Assembly: GCA_003693705.1 (NCBI GenBank)
Contig: RBZT01000646.1
Coordinates: forward strand, 31,228 to 95,227
DNA: 64,000 bases
Source of the DNA: Polymyxa betae
Taxonomy: Eukaryota; Endomyxa; Phytomyxea; Plasmodiophorida; Plasmodiophoridae
Direction: 5' to 3'
Below, in pieces: positions 35,331 through 47,754 of the stretch (the stretch's first letter is position 1; the number at the start of each line of letters is the position of its first letter). The notes beneath the pieces are model-generated. The model worked only from the letters and a program-made list of their open reading frames with translations. It did no database searches and had not been told where the DNA came from. A program made the translations under genes and the position numbers.

Positions 35331-37032
35331 ATGAGGATAGCTTCTGGTTGTGGCAAAGCTGTTAGACGCCATCGCAGGGCTGTGACACATGGTGCCGAGA
35401 CTGCCTGTGACCAGATCGATTTATTCCAGTTCACGCCTAAACCGATTGATTTCCCGAACCCGTTGTCATTTCAGCTTCTACCTGTCGACGCTATCAACGC
35501 GCTGGTAAGGACATGATTGGTGGCGTGGTCAAGAATAAATCCAATTTTAGAAGCTAATTTTGACGAACCGGTTCGAATCTTAATAAATATGTTTTGTTTG
35601 TTCATTATTTTTCAGCGATTTGCTTTCTCCAGGCATCACTCAGGAACCAATACAAGTTTGTGAGCAGAGTGGAGATGAATGGCTCAGGACCGTAAGTTCT
35701 TCTTGATGTTGATTCACTTTAACCCAACTGCTGTAGCATCAGGTTTTACGAATAACTGTTTTCAGACTCTGTCATGGAGATCTACCGACTTTTGTGCCAA
35801 TTGAATCTTACTCATGTGTGTCAAATTACTGGTCTCGGAAACTCTGTTAACCTTGTTTCAGTTATGCATGATCAATCTCAATCTAACAGTTCAAATATAT
35901 TCTCCATTGTGCATGAAAGTGCATTTGTCGAGCTTTTGAACGAATTCGATAGTTATCGACATATGGATCGTGCCATTCTAATAACATGGTATAATGGTTC
36001 GTGGCGACTTCAAAGCGTTCACGTCACGATTTAGGGGATCTGGTACTCCACAACCTAGACTTTGCTGGAAACGATTAGTGGCCGATGGAAACGTTTCAGA
36101 ACTGATAACCGATCATTTTTCGTTGAAGCATTATCATATTCATGGTGCCATATCTCTCTCCACGAAGGTTTCCCCTTCCCTGAAAATTAAAATGCATTTT
36201 ACGCCTGCACCTCACAAGGGATTGATGAATGTACTGCACTTTGTTTGGTTCAAAGACTTCTATATCGAACTGACCCAAAAATAGCTTCAACTGCAGACAC
36301 GACAAGAGATATCGACTCTACAAATTCAGTGTGTATCACAGGTAGAGCCTTCCGATGTTTTTGAAGGTTTCATTGCTGAGATTAAAATTTTAGCACATAA
36401 TCGATGACGATGACGACACAACACTAACAGATTCTGGAATTGGCTGGATTGAATCTCGACCAGGTCCAAGGGTTTCACCTCAACGGCGCAAACAAAATAT
36501 CGTCAAAGGAGAACTCACCACATCGCCACTTGTGGCTCTTGGAAAGGTTTCAATAATTTCACCTCAAGCACAGGATCTTAGGGAATTTGCAAAACTTCCC
36601 GTCTCTCTGCAAATAACGCCGATTAGGGAATCTAAAACACTATGCACTCTGGATGACGGTGAGTATTCCGAATCAGGGTTCATCATCCGACTCAATCTGT
36701 GAAGATTTCGAGAGCCGATATTGCGGTTTACCCAAACGAGACAAGATACAAAAACTTCTATTCAACAAAGTTAGAAAAGTCTTTCTAGATCGTCCCAGTG
36801 GATTGACACGACGGCAAATTGAACGAATCTTTAACCAATTTAAAAAAGCAAAAGTTAACGGTGGGTTATCTGGGATACAAAAACCGGTTCTCAATTCCTT
36901 TCAGAGGCCATCAATAAGCTGCTCTTGAACAAGATGGTAACGTGTACACCAGCAGGTCTGATTCGTCACCGAATTCATAACAAATATCCTGCACCCCGTT
37001 GTCTGCGACGGTTACGACTTCCGGCAATTTGA
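35331..37032 (+). CDS. Unrecognised multi-exon protein
   Basis: At least seven exons. Clean joins include INAL to ASLRNQYKFVSRVEMNG (phase 0), SGP to LCHGDLPTFVPIESYS, then to FMHDQSQSNSSN, and ILIT to WGSGTPQPRLCWKRL. Later exons carry an acidic patch (IDDDDDTTLTDSGIGW), RPGPRVSPQRRKQ, LREFAKLPVSLQITPI, then RRQIERIFNQFKKAK and EAINKLLLNKMVTCTPAG before a basic end. The last 70 residues look like a small helix-turn-helix or winged-helix unit, a weak hint of nucleic-acid binding. The start is either ATG 35331 (MRIASGCGKA) or an upstream ATG at 35271 in another frame. The introns near 36170-36230 are not settled. Confidence 0.5.
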
Positions 37033-37223
37033 TCGTAAAAACATCAAAATATAGCAGACGTACACCAGCTTTTAATAAAGAGTCCCCGGCGATGGCGCTA
37101 CAAGCAGTCGTGTCGCCCACAAACATTCCACCAGATAGGAAGTTCTGAAGAATAACATACGGACTAACTGACAGCACGTCAGTAGCCTGACTAAAGTAAG
37201 GTAGCCGACAGGCTACAGATTTT

Positions 37224-39160
37224 ATGAAGGCTGGCGATCGATTCGGTCTAGATGGCGACGACGACGACTTCGACGACGTCATAGGCGATAATGTATCCCT
37301 GATCGATTTGCTGGCGGCTCAGCCTCGGGATGAATCCATGTCTGTCGAGCTTCGAGACTGGGGTCAAACATCCTCACGTGATTCTCATAGCGACCATTTT
37401 GTGTCGGCACCAGTCTATGATAAGTTCAGCTGGAAGCGGCTGTTTGTCTTCATGGGGCCTGGATTCCTGGTTTCGACCAGCTTTTTGGACCCTGGAAATT
37501 TTGACACTGATATTCAAGCAGGAGCTCGATTTGAATACGAGCTCATCTGGGTTCTAATCAGCGCTACCATGTTGGGGCTACTGCTTCAGAATCTGGCCGC
37601 CAAACTTGGTGTGGTGACAGGTTTGTTATGGCTGTCTTCTTAGATTGAGCTTAATAGTGTACAGGTTTGAATCTTGCTGAGGTATTTGGTAATCAGAAAC
37701 TGACTTCCACATCGTTGAAAAGGTGTTAGATCTGTGCACATCAATATCCAGGCAGATTAAAGTATGTCCTTTGGTGTATTGCTGAAATTACTATTATAGC
37801 AAGGTAGATATTTAAGGTTTTCAAATATGGTCCGGTTTTAATTTGCAGCAAGCGACATCCCCGAGGTGATAGGAACCGCATTCGCATTGAGGTTTCTGTT
37901 CAATTTCCCGCTCTGGTTTGGGGTCATTGTCACCTCAGCCTCAGTGATGCTGTTCCTCATGGTGAATTTATTCGGAGACCGGAATCTAGAATTCCTGATC
38001 GCAATACTTATTGCAATCGTGGCATTTTGCTTTGTCGGCGAACTTGTCATGAGTTCTGTCCAACCGTTAAAATTGCTTCGTGGGGTGATACCAACCTTCA
38101 ATCTGTCAGCGATTTACGCCGCAACATCGCTTATTGGATCGGTTGTGATGCCTCACAACATATTTCTGCATTCAGCTCTCGTGCAAAGTCGTTCCGTTCG
38201 ACGAACATTGCCTGCACTTCGCGAAGCTTGCTTTTACAATCTCATCGAATCCTTTCTTGCTTTGACCATCTCTCTTCTAATCAACATTGCTATACTCTCC
38301 AGTAAGCAATATGCTCTGTTTGGGATATTTAAACAACTTCCTTTTCTATTGACAGCAGCCTCTATGCTTCCAACGCTAACTGATTTTATAGTGTCTGCAG
38401 CTGAATTCTACCCTAATGCAGACGCTGGGCTGCTTAGCGCTCCTTCTCTACTTCAGAAGATTTTGAAAGGGTAAATTCTCAGAGTTACTTAACAGCTTCC
38501 GTCATCAATTTTTCAGGAAATCCGCGCCCACATTGTTTGCTGTGGCACTATTAGCTTCGGGACAGAGCTCTACAATGACAGGAACGTACGCAGGGCAATT
38601 TGTTATGGAGGTTATCTATATGTTAAGCGGGTCGCATTCAATCGCTGATAGTGCCTAGGGATTTATTCAGCTCAAAATGTCGAAATGGGCCCGAGCCATT
38701 ATCACGCGTCTGTTGGCGATTCTACCCAGTTTAACCATTGCTCTGATTGCTGGCGAGAAGGGTGCCGATGGGCTCATTATTTTATCACAAGTGCTTCTCT
38801 CAGTATTGCTACCATTCTCACTTATCCCCTTGTTGAAGCTTACCAGCTGTCCTCACAAAATGGGAGCGTTTGTTAACTCTACTGCGGTAATGCATTGCTT
38901 TTTATACATTCCTGCTTGTTAAAGAAAAGTTTTAGACAAAGACGGTGATCACTGTTTTGGGAACTGGGGTCACCTTTGCTAATTGTATGATGGTTGGAGG
39001 CGAGATCGTTCCGCTGTTGGCAAATCTGTCTGGTGTGGCATCTGTACCCTGTGCACTATTGGTCGCCTCGGTTGCGATAGCATATCTCGCTCTGCTTGGC
39101 TATTTGCTTATCACGCCTATTTCGAATTCACATTCTCCTCTTGATATAAAACCTTCGTGA
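37224..39160 (+). CDS. Nramp-family divalent metal transporter
   Basis: The acidic cytosolic N-terminus ([11 protein letters not shown]) precedes TM1 with the family's metal-site motif, [22 protein letters not shown]2-3 and the AE loop follow after introns: [22 protein letters not shown], then [14 protein letters not shown] (the split codon GCA AG|C is restored by the acceptor near 37854). TM6 has [19 protein letters not shown] with the metal-binding Met. Later blocks [18 protein letters not shown] and [17 protein letters not shown] are standard Nramp, ending with two more helices. It should couple proton flow to import of Mn2+ or Fe2+ across the plasma or vacuolar membrane. Confidence 0.94.
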
Positions 39161-39376
39161 GAACTCACTGTCAAACAATTCTGCTCCCCATTGTATTATA
39201 AATTAGATTGAAAATCGGTATTTTGATGGTTGTACTCCAGAAGGGCATAGAGATGACATTAAAGCTGGGCTGACCAACATTTTGTACAGGCAGTAGCCAC
39301 TGTTGATCATGGTACTAAAAAATTAGCATATTACGTACCACTAAAAAGATGAGGTGTCGCAGTTTCAATAGTTTCA

Positions 39377-40819
39377 ATGTCGGACCAAGCTGATGATGAC
39401 GACGCTTTCAAAACGGCGCTGATCACGGTCCAGAACAGAACCGTGGCAATTCCAGGGGCAGGCGGCGTGCTTCATATAGAGCGTTGCGGTTTCGAGCCGG
39501 CCCTTCTGATCGAATTATTCGATGGCCTCTGCCTCTGGCGCGCTGTTTGCACCAAATCTGTCTTCGAATTTCATGTATGAGCAAATACAATTACTTCCAT
39601 AACCGTTTCACAGCTAGAATGGATTTCCTTTTATTCAAGTTCTTTTTTAATGATGATGCGCTAGATTTTGTATTCTAACATTGATCAGTTTCACAGAAGA
39701 AAAAGGCTCAGCTGGATCTCTCTTGGAGTGCCTTGTTTCAATTGTTGAACAAAGCTTTGGATTCGGATCCCGCTTTGGTATCGATCGGATCAAGGTCGAT
39801 TAACGATAACGTTGACCTTTGGTTCATTTACAAGGTACTGGAATGCTGCCAGCTGTGCTAATGTAAAACTCATCAAAAGTTAAATAAATAGGTTAGCGAT
39901 CATGTGGCAATGAGGGCGTCATTCGAATTGGATCCAGCCTCTCTTGATAAACAGCCGCTAGAGTCTCGGCTTTTCGAGATCATGCTGGCCCAGATTAGGG
40001 AATCCGCATCTGAGCGCAAAGGTTCCTTCTATATCGTGTGATGCCCATTTTGCTGATAATTCGATGGTTTAGTTTTACAGGAACGGATCGTTTCTCTTGA
40101 GCGCCAGGTTCAGGCTGTCGAAAACATTGACAGGATCGAAACAGCATTGTCACCAAAGAAGTCGCCGTTGAAAGCTCGGCTACATAAGCGAACTCGAAGG
40201 TATCATCTCTGTGATGATTTCTTCTCTGCATCATGTTTATGTTTTATAGAGTTCGCGCTCCTGAGATTGTACCGAAAGGAACCAAGCTGAAGGAAGGTTT
40301 CTGACGCTATTGCATTCGTTTGAAGTAGCCATTATGCTTCTGTTTTCACAGACGGGACGAGATGAGGCAATAGGGTTTTTGCATCAGACCATGAAACCGA
40401 TTGTGATCGGTTCTATCGAATGGTCTTTCCAGATTCATATGAGTATTCCTACTAAGGCTAGCAATGAATCCTTTAAACCAGTTGTTTTCTCGTGGTACCT
40501 CGATTTACATGGTACTATGATTTTTGTCGTTTGTGGGTTTTCAGATGACCAAATCAATTTCGCCAATGGATAGGCCAAAACTGCTTGTCTGCACTGGTTT
40601 GCAGCCAAAATTGACTCTGCTCAAGTTGTTGTCAGAGACGTTAGCCGATTGAAACGTACTGAAACTCGTAAGTTCATGATCTCCATCGAATTCGCATAGC
40701 CTTTGCAATGGCAGATAAACGCTGTCATCGATTAAAGGCTTCTTGAGTCACTTCTGGCGGAATTGAACCACGAAATTGATGCATTTGCAAATGCATTCTT
40801 AGTGACAGTGGACAAATAA
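39377..40819 (+). CDS. Possible XRCC4/XLF/PAXX-superfamily protein
   Basis: Multi-exon gene starting MSDQADDDDAFKTALI. A beta-rich head is suggested by VLHIERCGFEPALLIELFDG followed by LCLWRAVC, resembling the L..L.DG...W strand pair of XRCC4-type head domains. Helical exons follow: SWSALFQLLNKALDSD, RLFEIMLAQIRESASERK and ERIVSLERQVQAVENIDRIE, a coiled-coil stalk, then basic linkers (LKARLHKRTRR) and a final exon to the TAA at 40817 (LLESLLAELNHEIDAF). Head plus long coiled coil plus basic tail fits that superfamily, which bridges DNA ends in non-homologous end joining, but the similarity is only architectural. Exons between 40300 and 40580 are uncertain. Confidence 0.35.
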
Positions 40820-41058
40820 TCAGTAAATCTGGCTTGAAAAGCCCACACTCGGAAAAAACTTGACCGAATCGGAGGCTGCGCCGCCCGAAACGGGCTGATT
40901 TCCCGCCATATAATGATACTGAAGCATCGATTTGGCGCCCGATGACGCTTTGGCGGGGGGCTGACGGCCCCTACCAGGGGGCGACCTTTTCGCGGGCCTA
41001 TCACTGTGTACGGTCGGTGACCAGCATGGGTGGTCTTCCCTCCATAGCCTATTCGATT

Positions 41059-42489
41059 ATGGCCAAGATCGCCCGTATCGACTCGTTCTTCTCGTCGCGG
41101 AAGCCCGGCGCCCGCCGAGCCGTTCTCAAGAAGGCCCCATCGCCCCGGGAGGTCGCCCTCCGCCCCACCGCCCCAGCCAAACACCCCGACCTCACTGATC
41201 GTATCGTCGAGTACATTCAGCGCCTGAGACCGGACGACGACGCCCTCCCTGATGATGTCCACCAGCGTGTCCGACGCCAGCTCGACCACAGCGGCGACGC
41301 CGTCGCCATCGCCGACGCCATCTGCATCGATTGCGAACAGCGCTCCGACCTCCTACAATCTTGCTCGAGCTGCTATAGCACTCGGCTAAGACCGAACGAC
41401 GCCCAGCGCCCAGCAGCCTTTCTGGCGTCGTCTACAGAGGCGATGAAATCCCGCGTCATCAACACATCGGTTCGCGCTCTGGACGCCTTCCATCAGCTCA
41501 TGCAGACCAAGAAAGCCGCCGATTTCGCCACGCTCGGCGGCGACGCCCTGTTCCTGTTCCGCTTCCTAGCGGAGCGGGCCCAGCACGACCAGGTTCGCGA
41601 CCTGGCGCTCAAGTACGTCCACCTGGCCATGCAACGATGGGACCAGCACCACCCGACGCTATCGCCGCCCTATACTGCCTCTCATCTGCTCTACTACGCT
41701 GAGGCCGTCCACGCCAAGCTCTTTCTGCAACCAGAACGCCTTCACGTTCACCGGCAAGAGCTACGCGACGCCTTGATGGATTTCGAGCTCAGCGAGGTCG
41801 TCACGTTCTCGCCTTCCGAGTCAGAGCCGCTGTATCTGGCGACCGGCACATGCTCGGGCTGCTTCAAGCGGAATCCGTCACGCGCCGAATCGTGCAGCGG
41901 GTGCCGTCGTGATCTTCGTCGAACCGTCGATTATCAAAGCATGTTCTTCGCCCTCGTCTGGGCGGGTTTATTCGCTGAGATCGATGTCGACCTTCATTGT
42001 AACGATCATGACGACCCGGTGACCGTCGCCGATGTCCTGCGGCATCTAAAGCAGATCAGGCCGTATCGAAGCTGCGACGATATCGGCTGCGGCTCGTACA
42101 AGGCCCAATGCTATTTCATCACACATTTGGTCTATGTGATGAGCGATTGGGGTCGGGTCGAGCTGGACCCCATCGATTTCGTCGAAGAGGTCACGTTTTT
42201 GCTTGGCAATATGGAGAAGGCGATTCGCCTGGGCGATCCGGAGATCGTCGGCGAGATGGTGCAGTGCTTGAGGATATTTGGCGCTGGCGACGACGATTTA
42301 GCAGTTCAGAAGGGCGTCGCCTATTTATTGCAGAAAGAGAAGACGCTGAAGAAAGGGAACTGGGTGAAACCTACTAGGACGTTCTATCAGCGATATCATG
42401 CGGTCTACTGTGGCCTGATTGGCTTGAATCCTTTCAGGCCCAGGCCGAGGCGTCCCCTGCCGCGGGCATGGCGTGATGCATTGTACTAA
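41059..42489 (+). CDS. GC-rich intronless gene, uncharacterised family
   Basis: 476 codons from MAKIARIDSFFSSRKPGARR; the frame is open 39 codons further up, but that part is low-similarity. The body is helical with two paired-cysteine sites (CSGCFKRN and CSGCRRD) that could bind zinc. The C-terminal half contains CYFITHLVYVMSDWGRVEL and NMEKAIRLGDPEIVGEMVQC followed by LRIFG, then FYQRYHAVYCGLIGL. I have a sense of this CYF(I/V)TH.VY..SD.G block from uncharacterised proteins in protists and bacteria, with no known function. The lack of introns and high G+C contrast with its neighbours. A short FF-containing N-terminal motif resembles a degenerate PCNA-binding box, which is speculative. Confidence 0.65.
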   Translation: MAKIARIDSFFSSRKPGARRAVLKKAPSPREVALRPTAPAKHPDLTDRIVEYIQRLRPDDDALPDDVHQRVRRQLDHSGDAVAIADAICIDCEQRSDLLQSCSSCYSTRLRPNDAQRPAAFLASSTEAMKSRVINTSVRALDAFHQLMQTKKAADFATLGGDALFLFRFLAERAQHDQVRDLALKYVHLAMQRWDQHHPTLSPPYTASHLLYYAEAVHAKLFLQPERLHVHRQELRDALMDFELSEVVTFSPSESEPLYLATGTCSGCFKRNPSRAESCSGCRRDLRRTVDYQSMFFALVWAGLFAEIDVDLHCNDHDDPVTVADVLRHLKQIRPYRSCDDIGCGSYKAQCYFITHLVYVMSDWGRVELDPIDFVEEVTFLLGNMEKAIRLGDPEIVGEMVQCLRIFGAGDDDLAVQKGVAYLLQKEKTLKKGNWVKPTRTFYQRYHAVYCGLIGLNPFRPRPRRPLPRAWRDALY

Positions 42490-45400
42490 TCTAAATTATT
42501 TATTATATATGCTATCATATTGGAGTTTACCTGAAACGCCATTTTCACATCTCGGTAGTATCAAAACTGGGCAATCTTGCATTGCTGTTGAGAATCATTG
42601 CTCATGCCGACTTGTCAAGGTGCAATAGAATTCAGATGGGTAGACAGTGAGAGATGCACCTATCTGGGATTGTATAAGAACCCGAACCGTTCGGATTCTT
42701 TACGAAAGCTTCGTTTTAACGCATAATCATTAAGCAAGGATCAAATTTACAACTACTCAAGCACAATTGTTTTGAATGCTTTTTGATAGCGAAAGCTGCT
42801 CCTCGATCTATTTTACATTCAGACGGTACTCCAAATGTTGTCGAGAATCTTGAAGCGTTATACAACAACGCAGATACATTTTGATAACACATGTCAAATG
42901 TTCAGACTGAATTGAATTTACTTTGCGATCCAAATCCGTTTAAAATGTTAATCCAGTTCGCTGTTTATATTAAAACGTTCTTTTAGTTTTCAAGTGGACC
43001 GTATTTAGACAAAAGAATTCTTTGTTAGACATACGATTAGGTGGATAACCGAACTGTATATTCCGGGAAAATAGCCACCGCTGATGCCCTGCGAATGTTG
43101 TGATGACAATTCAAATTCTCCATTCTGCAGAAGTGCGTTGTAATTGCAGGTCGTGCCTAGGAAGGAGTCGTTTTCGGCGGTAGATGCTCGGTAGGCATAG
43201 ACTCACAGGCCCTTTACGCTGGCCAAATAGAGCCAGATAGAGAGCGTCAGCGTCCCTCTCCCCACCATTCCCGTCGATGTCGGTCGAGCGGGTGTTGGGG
43301 GCCCTCGCAGTGACACCGACGATTCCAAGGTTTTGGGCTATCCCTGGACCAGGAGGGACGCGCCGACGATGGATTGAGCAGGACGGACACTGTTTCTTGG
43401 GCCCATTCCCTTTAGTCTGTGCAGTTGCTCAGGCTATGGATTCAAGCAAATATGCAACCAAAAATGTGACCTGCGAACTACATTCGCCAGACAAATGCTT
43501 ATATAAGCCCGACCATTTGCGATTGTATATCGCCCAACACAGAAACATAGATTGTATACAAAACCGCTCACCAGTAAAATTGGTACTCAAATGTATGTCA
43601 ACAAACAAACCCATCCTACAAACCAAAACCCTACTCGCACTCACTTTTTACCACAGAACCACTGGTTACACTTGACAGCAACTATCAGGCACAGTCTTGC
43701 GCAACATCGTCGCCCAGTGGAACGAGACTATGCAGTACTGTATTGCAAATCAAGATTTGGATTCGTGGATCAAGCATGGGCATGTGAATTCACGTAATTC
43801 CCTCCAGCATTAATACAGTGTATGTATATAGAGAATACAGCAACTCTGACCAAAATTTGGTTTTGCGGCAATACCCTAATTTTAAAACAGCCTTCTGCAA
43901 AAGCAAGACATTTTGAATCAGCTATGATTTATGAATGAAAGACATTGGCGCAGCCAACGTTTCGACAGTCAACAAGAAAAGGGAAAGAAGCCTCTGTATC
44001 AGATTTATGAAAAGCTTATAAAATTTGGGCTGCAAATTAAAGAACAGCGTACGCTATAAGCCTTGACGACAGAAGCATAAATTTGATGAGTAACAAAGAT
44101 GCGACAATGATGGAAGTATGAAGACGTACCTGAATATTGACGGGCTCAACTCACCTGAGGCCCGCACGGCATCCGTTCGGACTGAGCTGGGTAGGAGCTG
44201 GGATTCGAGTCGGAACAACACAATTCATTACAAACCGACTGGATTGCTGCCGAATTTTGATGTAGTAATTTGTTTCGCGACTTGAAGAACTGCTCCACCT
44301 CTCTAATAATAAGTCAACGCTCCACAAAAAAGACTCAAATTGCACCGACGAAACCAATGCGGACTAGAGAATATGGCCAGATACCAACCACCGCCAAAAA
44401 TTCAACGAAATGAATTTAACTACAATGCAGCCGTCATCAAATCAAGCAATTTGCAAGCAAACTTTTGCATTAAATAATGCATTGTGGGACAATTGAACAC
44501 AACCACGTGTCGGTCATGCGCCGTTAGATGTGGTGTGATATTGTTTGACAGGCTTTGTCTGAGTCGGTATACTGTACCTATTCTCCACCTTGTCCTGCAT
44601 CTGTGCTGACCTGTCCAAGTTAACACACTCAGCACGCGAGAATGTTTTAAGTTATGTTACAGCTACCCTGATGAGGCAACATATATTTTCAGAGAAGGAA
44701 ATGTTACAATATTCAAGCGCAAATATGGTGTTGCAGTGCCCAACAACCGCAATCCCAAGATATGCCCGACATGCAAATAGCGTAACATTTTTAGATGCAA
44801 AGTGCCAAAATATCCGATGGCGATATGGAGAAGTCGCAGCACAGCATAACAACTAACAAAGACGAAACTAAACACTGCGGACTGTATGCTGTAACGACAG
44901 ACATTCATGGCTTTCGTGCCCGCTTCAGCAACAATATGGAGTTGCCGAAAATTACAACAGAGCATGGCCAGGATTCGCAGACAATATCTACATTAAAGAC
45001 GTCAATCAGGGGTAAATGCGACAGAGGCGCTCGCACTTGGGGTACGCTCTCCACCTCTCTAAACTCACCGCCCGAAACCGTGACGCCCTGGACGGCGCCC
45101 TTCGGAGTCTCGCCGCCTCAGTCCTCTGTGTCCGAAATATCCTTTTCCCTACAATTGTTCTTCATCTTGAACGTCGACAGTTGCCAGTGGCCAATCCACA
45201 ACTGCGCCAACCAACAGCGATGATTCTTGACTAAGAAATATATGTCGGATTTAGGGTCAAATAACAGCTGATGATGGTACCAGTTGGCACTGCCCATTTG
45301 ATAAGGTCCAAAATCTTGGTGTTGATTTTGTCGATTATTTGCGCGAGCCAGACACTTTCACGCAATTGTGCATCGTTCGCTTTGAAGAATCCTGTCTCGG

Positions 45401-45507
45401 AGTCGAAAACCGCCTCCAGAGGCTGTTGTGAGGACTGGGACAGGGCGAGGAAGAATAAGTGAAGGCTACGAAGAAGCAGGGGAACAAGAGTTATAAGAAT
45501 CGAATAG
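42490..45507. other. Gene-poor region before the assembly gap
   Basis: About 3 kb of mostly AT-rich DNA. Candidate frames are short and overlapping: one near 43277-43460 (plus, MSVERVLGALAVTPTIP), and 45016-45234 (plus, SHLGYALHLSKLTARNRDAL). The second looks protein-like and may be an exon of an unresolved gene. No RNA gene or mobile element was recognised. Confidence 0.35.
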
Positions 45508-45575
45508 NNNNNNNNNNNNNNNNNNNNNNNNNNNNNNNNNNNNNNNNNNNNNNNNNNNNNNNNNNNNNNNNNNNN
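45508..45575. other. Assembly gap (run of N)
   Basis: 68 consecutive N. The gap falls in gene-poor DNA just before the repeat-rich right third of the window, as expected where repeats break an assembly. The true size is unknown. Confidence 0.99.
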
Positions 45576-46757
45576 GATGACTCATGAGGTAGCTCGGAAG
45601 CTGAACGGAAGGATCTCGTCGCGGCTCGCTCCGATGTCGTGACCTTCCAATTGCTTGACGCGATACATCGTGATCGTTTAAGTTGGGCGCTCATATCCTA
45701 TTCGATCCTGGTTGAACGTTACCAGGTGCATTGGGAAAAAAAACATGCGTTGTGCCCAACCAAGACGCCCTAGTCTCAGATATGAGGTTGTCCACGGTCT
45801 CGTGGAAATCCCTGAGATTGTGGCCGGCCAGAATTTATCAACTGCAACAGCCACTGACAAGAACAAGGCCGGCCTTCACTATTGGACGACATCGGCCATG
45901 GCTAATTAAATTGAAGCTTGCAGCTCGTATGCTTACTCTTAAGATCTGGTTGGCCTGTCTGAACAGTTGGAAGCGCTGTTTAAATCACATTATGGGCTGA
46001 TTGGATCGATACCAAGCATTCACTAAAGTTTGTTCGCTCTTCGTTTCGTCTTCTCGTCTTAGCTCTCCTCACCCATCTCGTTTCTGTGGTATTCTTAGTC
46101 TCTAGTTCGCCTCTCCTTTGGGATTCTTAGGGTTCATTACATCCTTGTTCGAAACAGCCAAGATGAGCGTATTTACTTCGTCTTCACTCCGTTCCGTCGT
46201 CTCCAATGCTCCACAATTGTTTATCCCCGACAGCATATATGGCAATATCGTCACTCTGACTTTAGTGGTCTTTAGGGTGATTGATCATTAGTACGCATAA
46301 AGAATCTAGAATCTTCCAATCGTGCTCAGTGTCAGGAACTACAGCGCAGCCTTAAAGGTCATAGACACTGGTAGCTGCATTCTTCCACAGTATATGATAC
46401 GTTACAATAAATATATGACTGGAAACCGAACTGAGGATAGCTCAGTTCGGTAAACGCCGTTATTAAACCAACAACCTTCTGTATTCCGTCTTTGCCTCGT
46501 GTTCTTTCCTGCTTCAGCCCCTGTCTCGTTCGATATTCGAATTCTTCCTGTCTCATTTAATAGTTGGTTCTTCTGATTTTCTCAAAGGAAGTAGGGCAAC
46601 ACTTCACCTGTAATACAAAGCGATATCGGGAGTTTCGCCTAAGGCGGCGTCTGCCATGTCGATTACAACTAAACCTTCCCGAATGACATCCACATCAGGA
46701 TCTGCTTCATCCAATGCAGTTATGGATTGTTGATTGGTTATCTCGTTTGCCATTGCA
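45576..46757. other. Unassigned region right of the gap
   Basis: Short frames only. Around 46163 a frame starts MSVFTSSSLRSVVSNAP after a pyrimidine-rich leader, and 46359-46556 (minus) is open; neither is convincing. The context suggests decayed repeat or retroelement DNA, but no terminal repeats were found. Confidence 0.25.
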
Positions 46758-47754
46758 TCATATCACCATCGTGGAAACTGTCCAAATTCCTGGACCCATC
46801 TGAATCCTGGACAAACTCATCTTCCTCTGGGGTGCCCCCTTGCGAGATTTTACAGTCACGGGATCGTCCAAATATCCAGACACCAAGTTCGATGCAAATC
46901 CAAAAGTCACATAGGGCTCGAATCCAGGGGTTTTCCACGCTGTAGCTATGCTCAAATCCACGTCCTGGACCGTCTCGAGCTGAATCCAGCTGCTCATCAC
47001 CTCAACGAATCCCTTGATAAATCCGGAATGAAGACAACTTTCTTCAAACAGTTTCAGCTGGATTTTGCCTCCAAAAGTCCATGCGATTGCGGTTACATTA
47101 AAGAAACCGTGGTCTGATCCTCGCAGTAGTCTAGCTCGAAGACGTTGACCAAACTCCCTAAGTTCTGTGTTTTGGCCAATCGAATATTGGCATGCCTGCG
47201 CGACAGAATTTCTTGCTGCTCACTCCAAGATTCTTTCAAAGCCGTTCTCCATGACAATTGTTGATCTGCTGTCCCAACCAGAACAGTGTACTTTTGGAAA
47301 AACCACTCCAGTAGACATTCTGGTGGCTGTTAGAAATGGCGAGGCAAACAATTGCTGAGAACATTGTTACCTGTTCAGCTTAGTTACACGGAATCCAGGC
47401 ATTCCAGCCACTTTCACGGATCTCTTGATCATCAGTACAAATGTGGAGGAGGCTTTGGATTCCGGAACACAATCACATCAGTATCTTAATTGGATTTGAT
47501 GAAATCAAAGAGCCCTTCAAAGCTTTCGGGCTGAAAGGCAACTTTCCACCCATCTCCATCGACTTTGGAGTTTTCAAGAAAGCGCTGTGTGGTCGAAGAT
47601 CGAACTCATAGAAAACCGGCTTCTCGACAAAAGCGCACTTCACGCGGTCGCTCGAACAAACATTTTGCCCGTCAGCATTGTCAAAAAAGTTGGTAGCGGA
47701 AACAATTGCGTTTGGATTGGGTTCATGCTCGTTCGGACAATTGTTATGAACCAA
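46758..47754 (-). CDS. Possible secreted-type protein gene, fragmented or multi-exon
   Basis: Open segments on the minus strand follow one another: 47754-47473 (SATNFFDNADGQNVCSSDR; FVEKPVFYEFDLRPHSAFL), about 47340-47230 (STGVVFPKVHCSGWDSR) and 47117-46758 (FGGKIQLKLFEESC; TPGFEPYVTFGFASN). They look like pieces of a beta-rich extracellular protein. A TATTTAAGG box lies upstream near 47924-47932. I could not join the pieces with consistent phases, so this may be a decayed gene. No family recognised. Confidence 0.3.

Noticed and set aside
35570..35579. GGTTCGAATC, resembling a tRNA B box
   Set aside because: No A box at a suitable distance and no acceptor-stem pairing around it; it lies in an intron of the unrecognised gene.
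40732..41289. 185-codon minus-strand frame opposite the GC-rich gene
   Set aside because: It is an antisense frame in GC-rich coding DNA, with Arg/Gly/Pro-rich composition and no motif.
46000..46560. Possible LTR or gag start near 46163
   Set aside because: No paired long terminal repeat, primer-binding site or polyprotein frame could be found.
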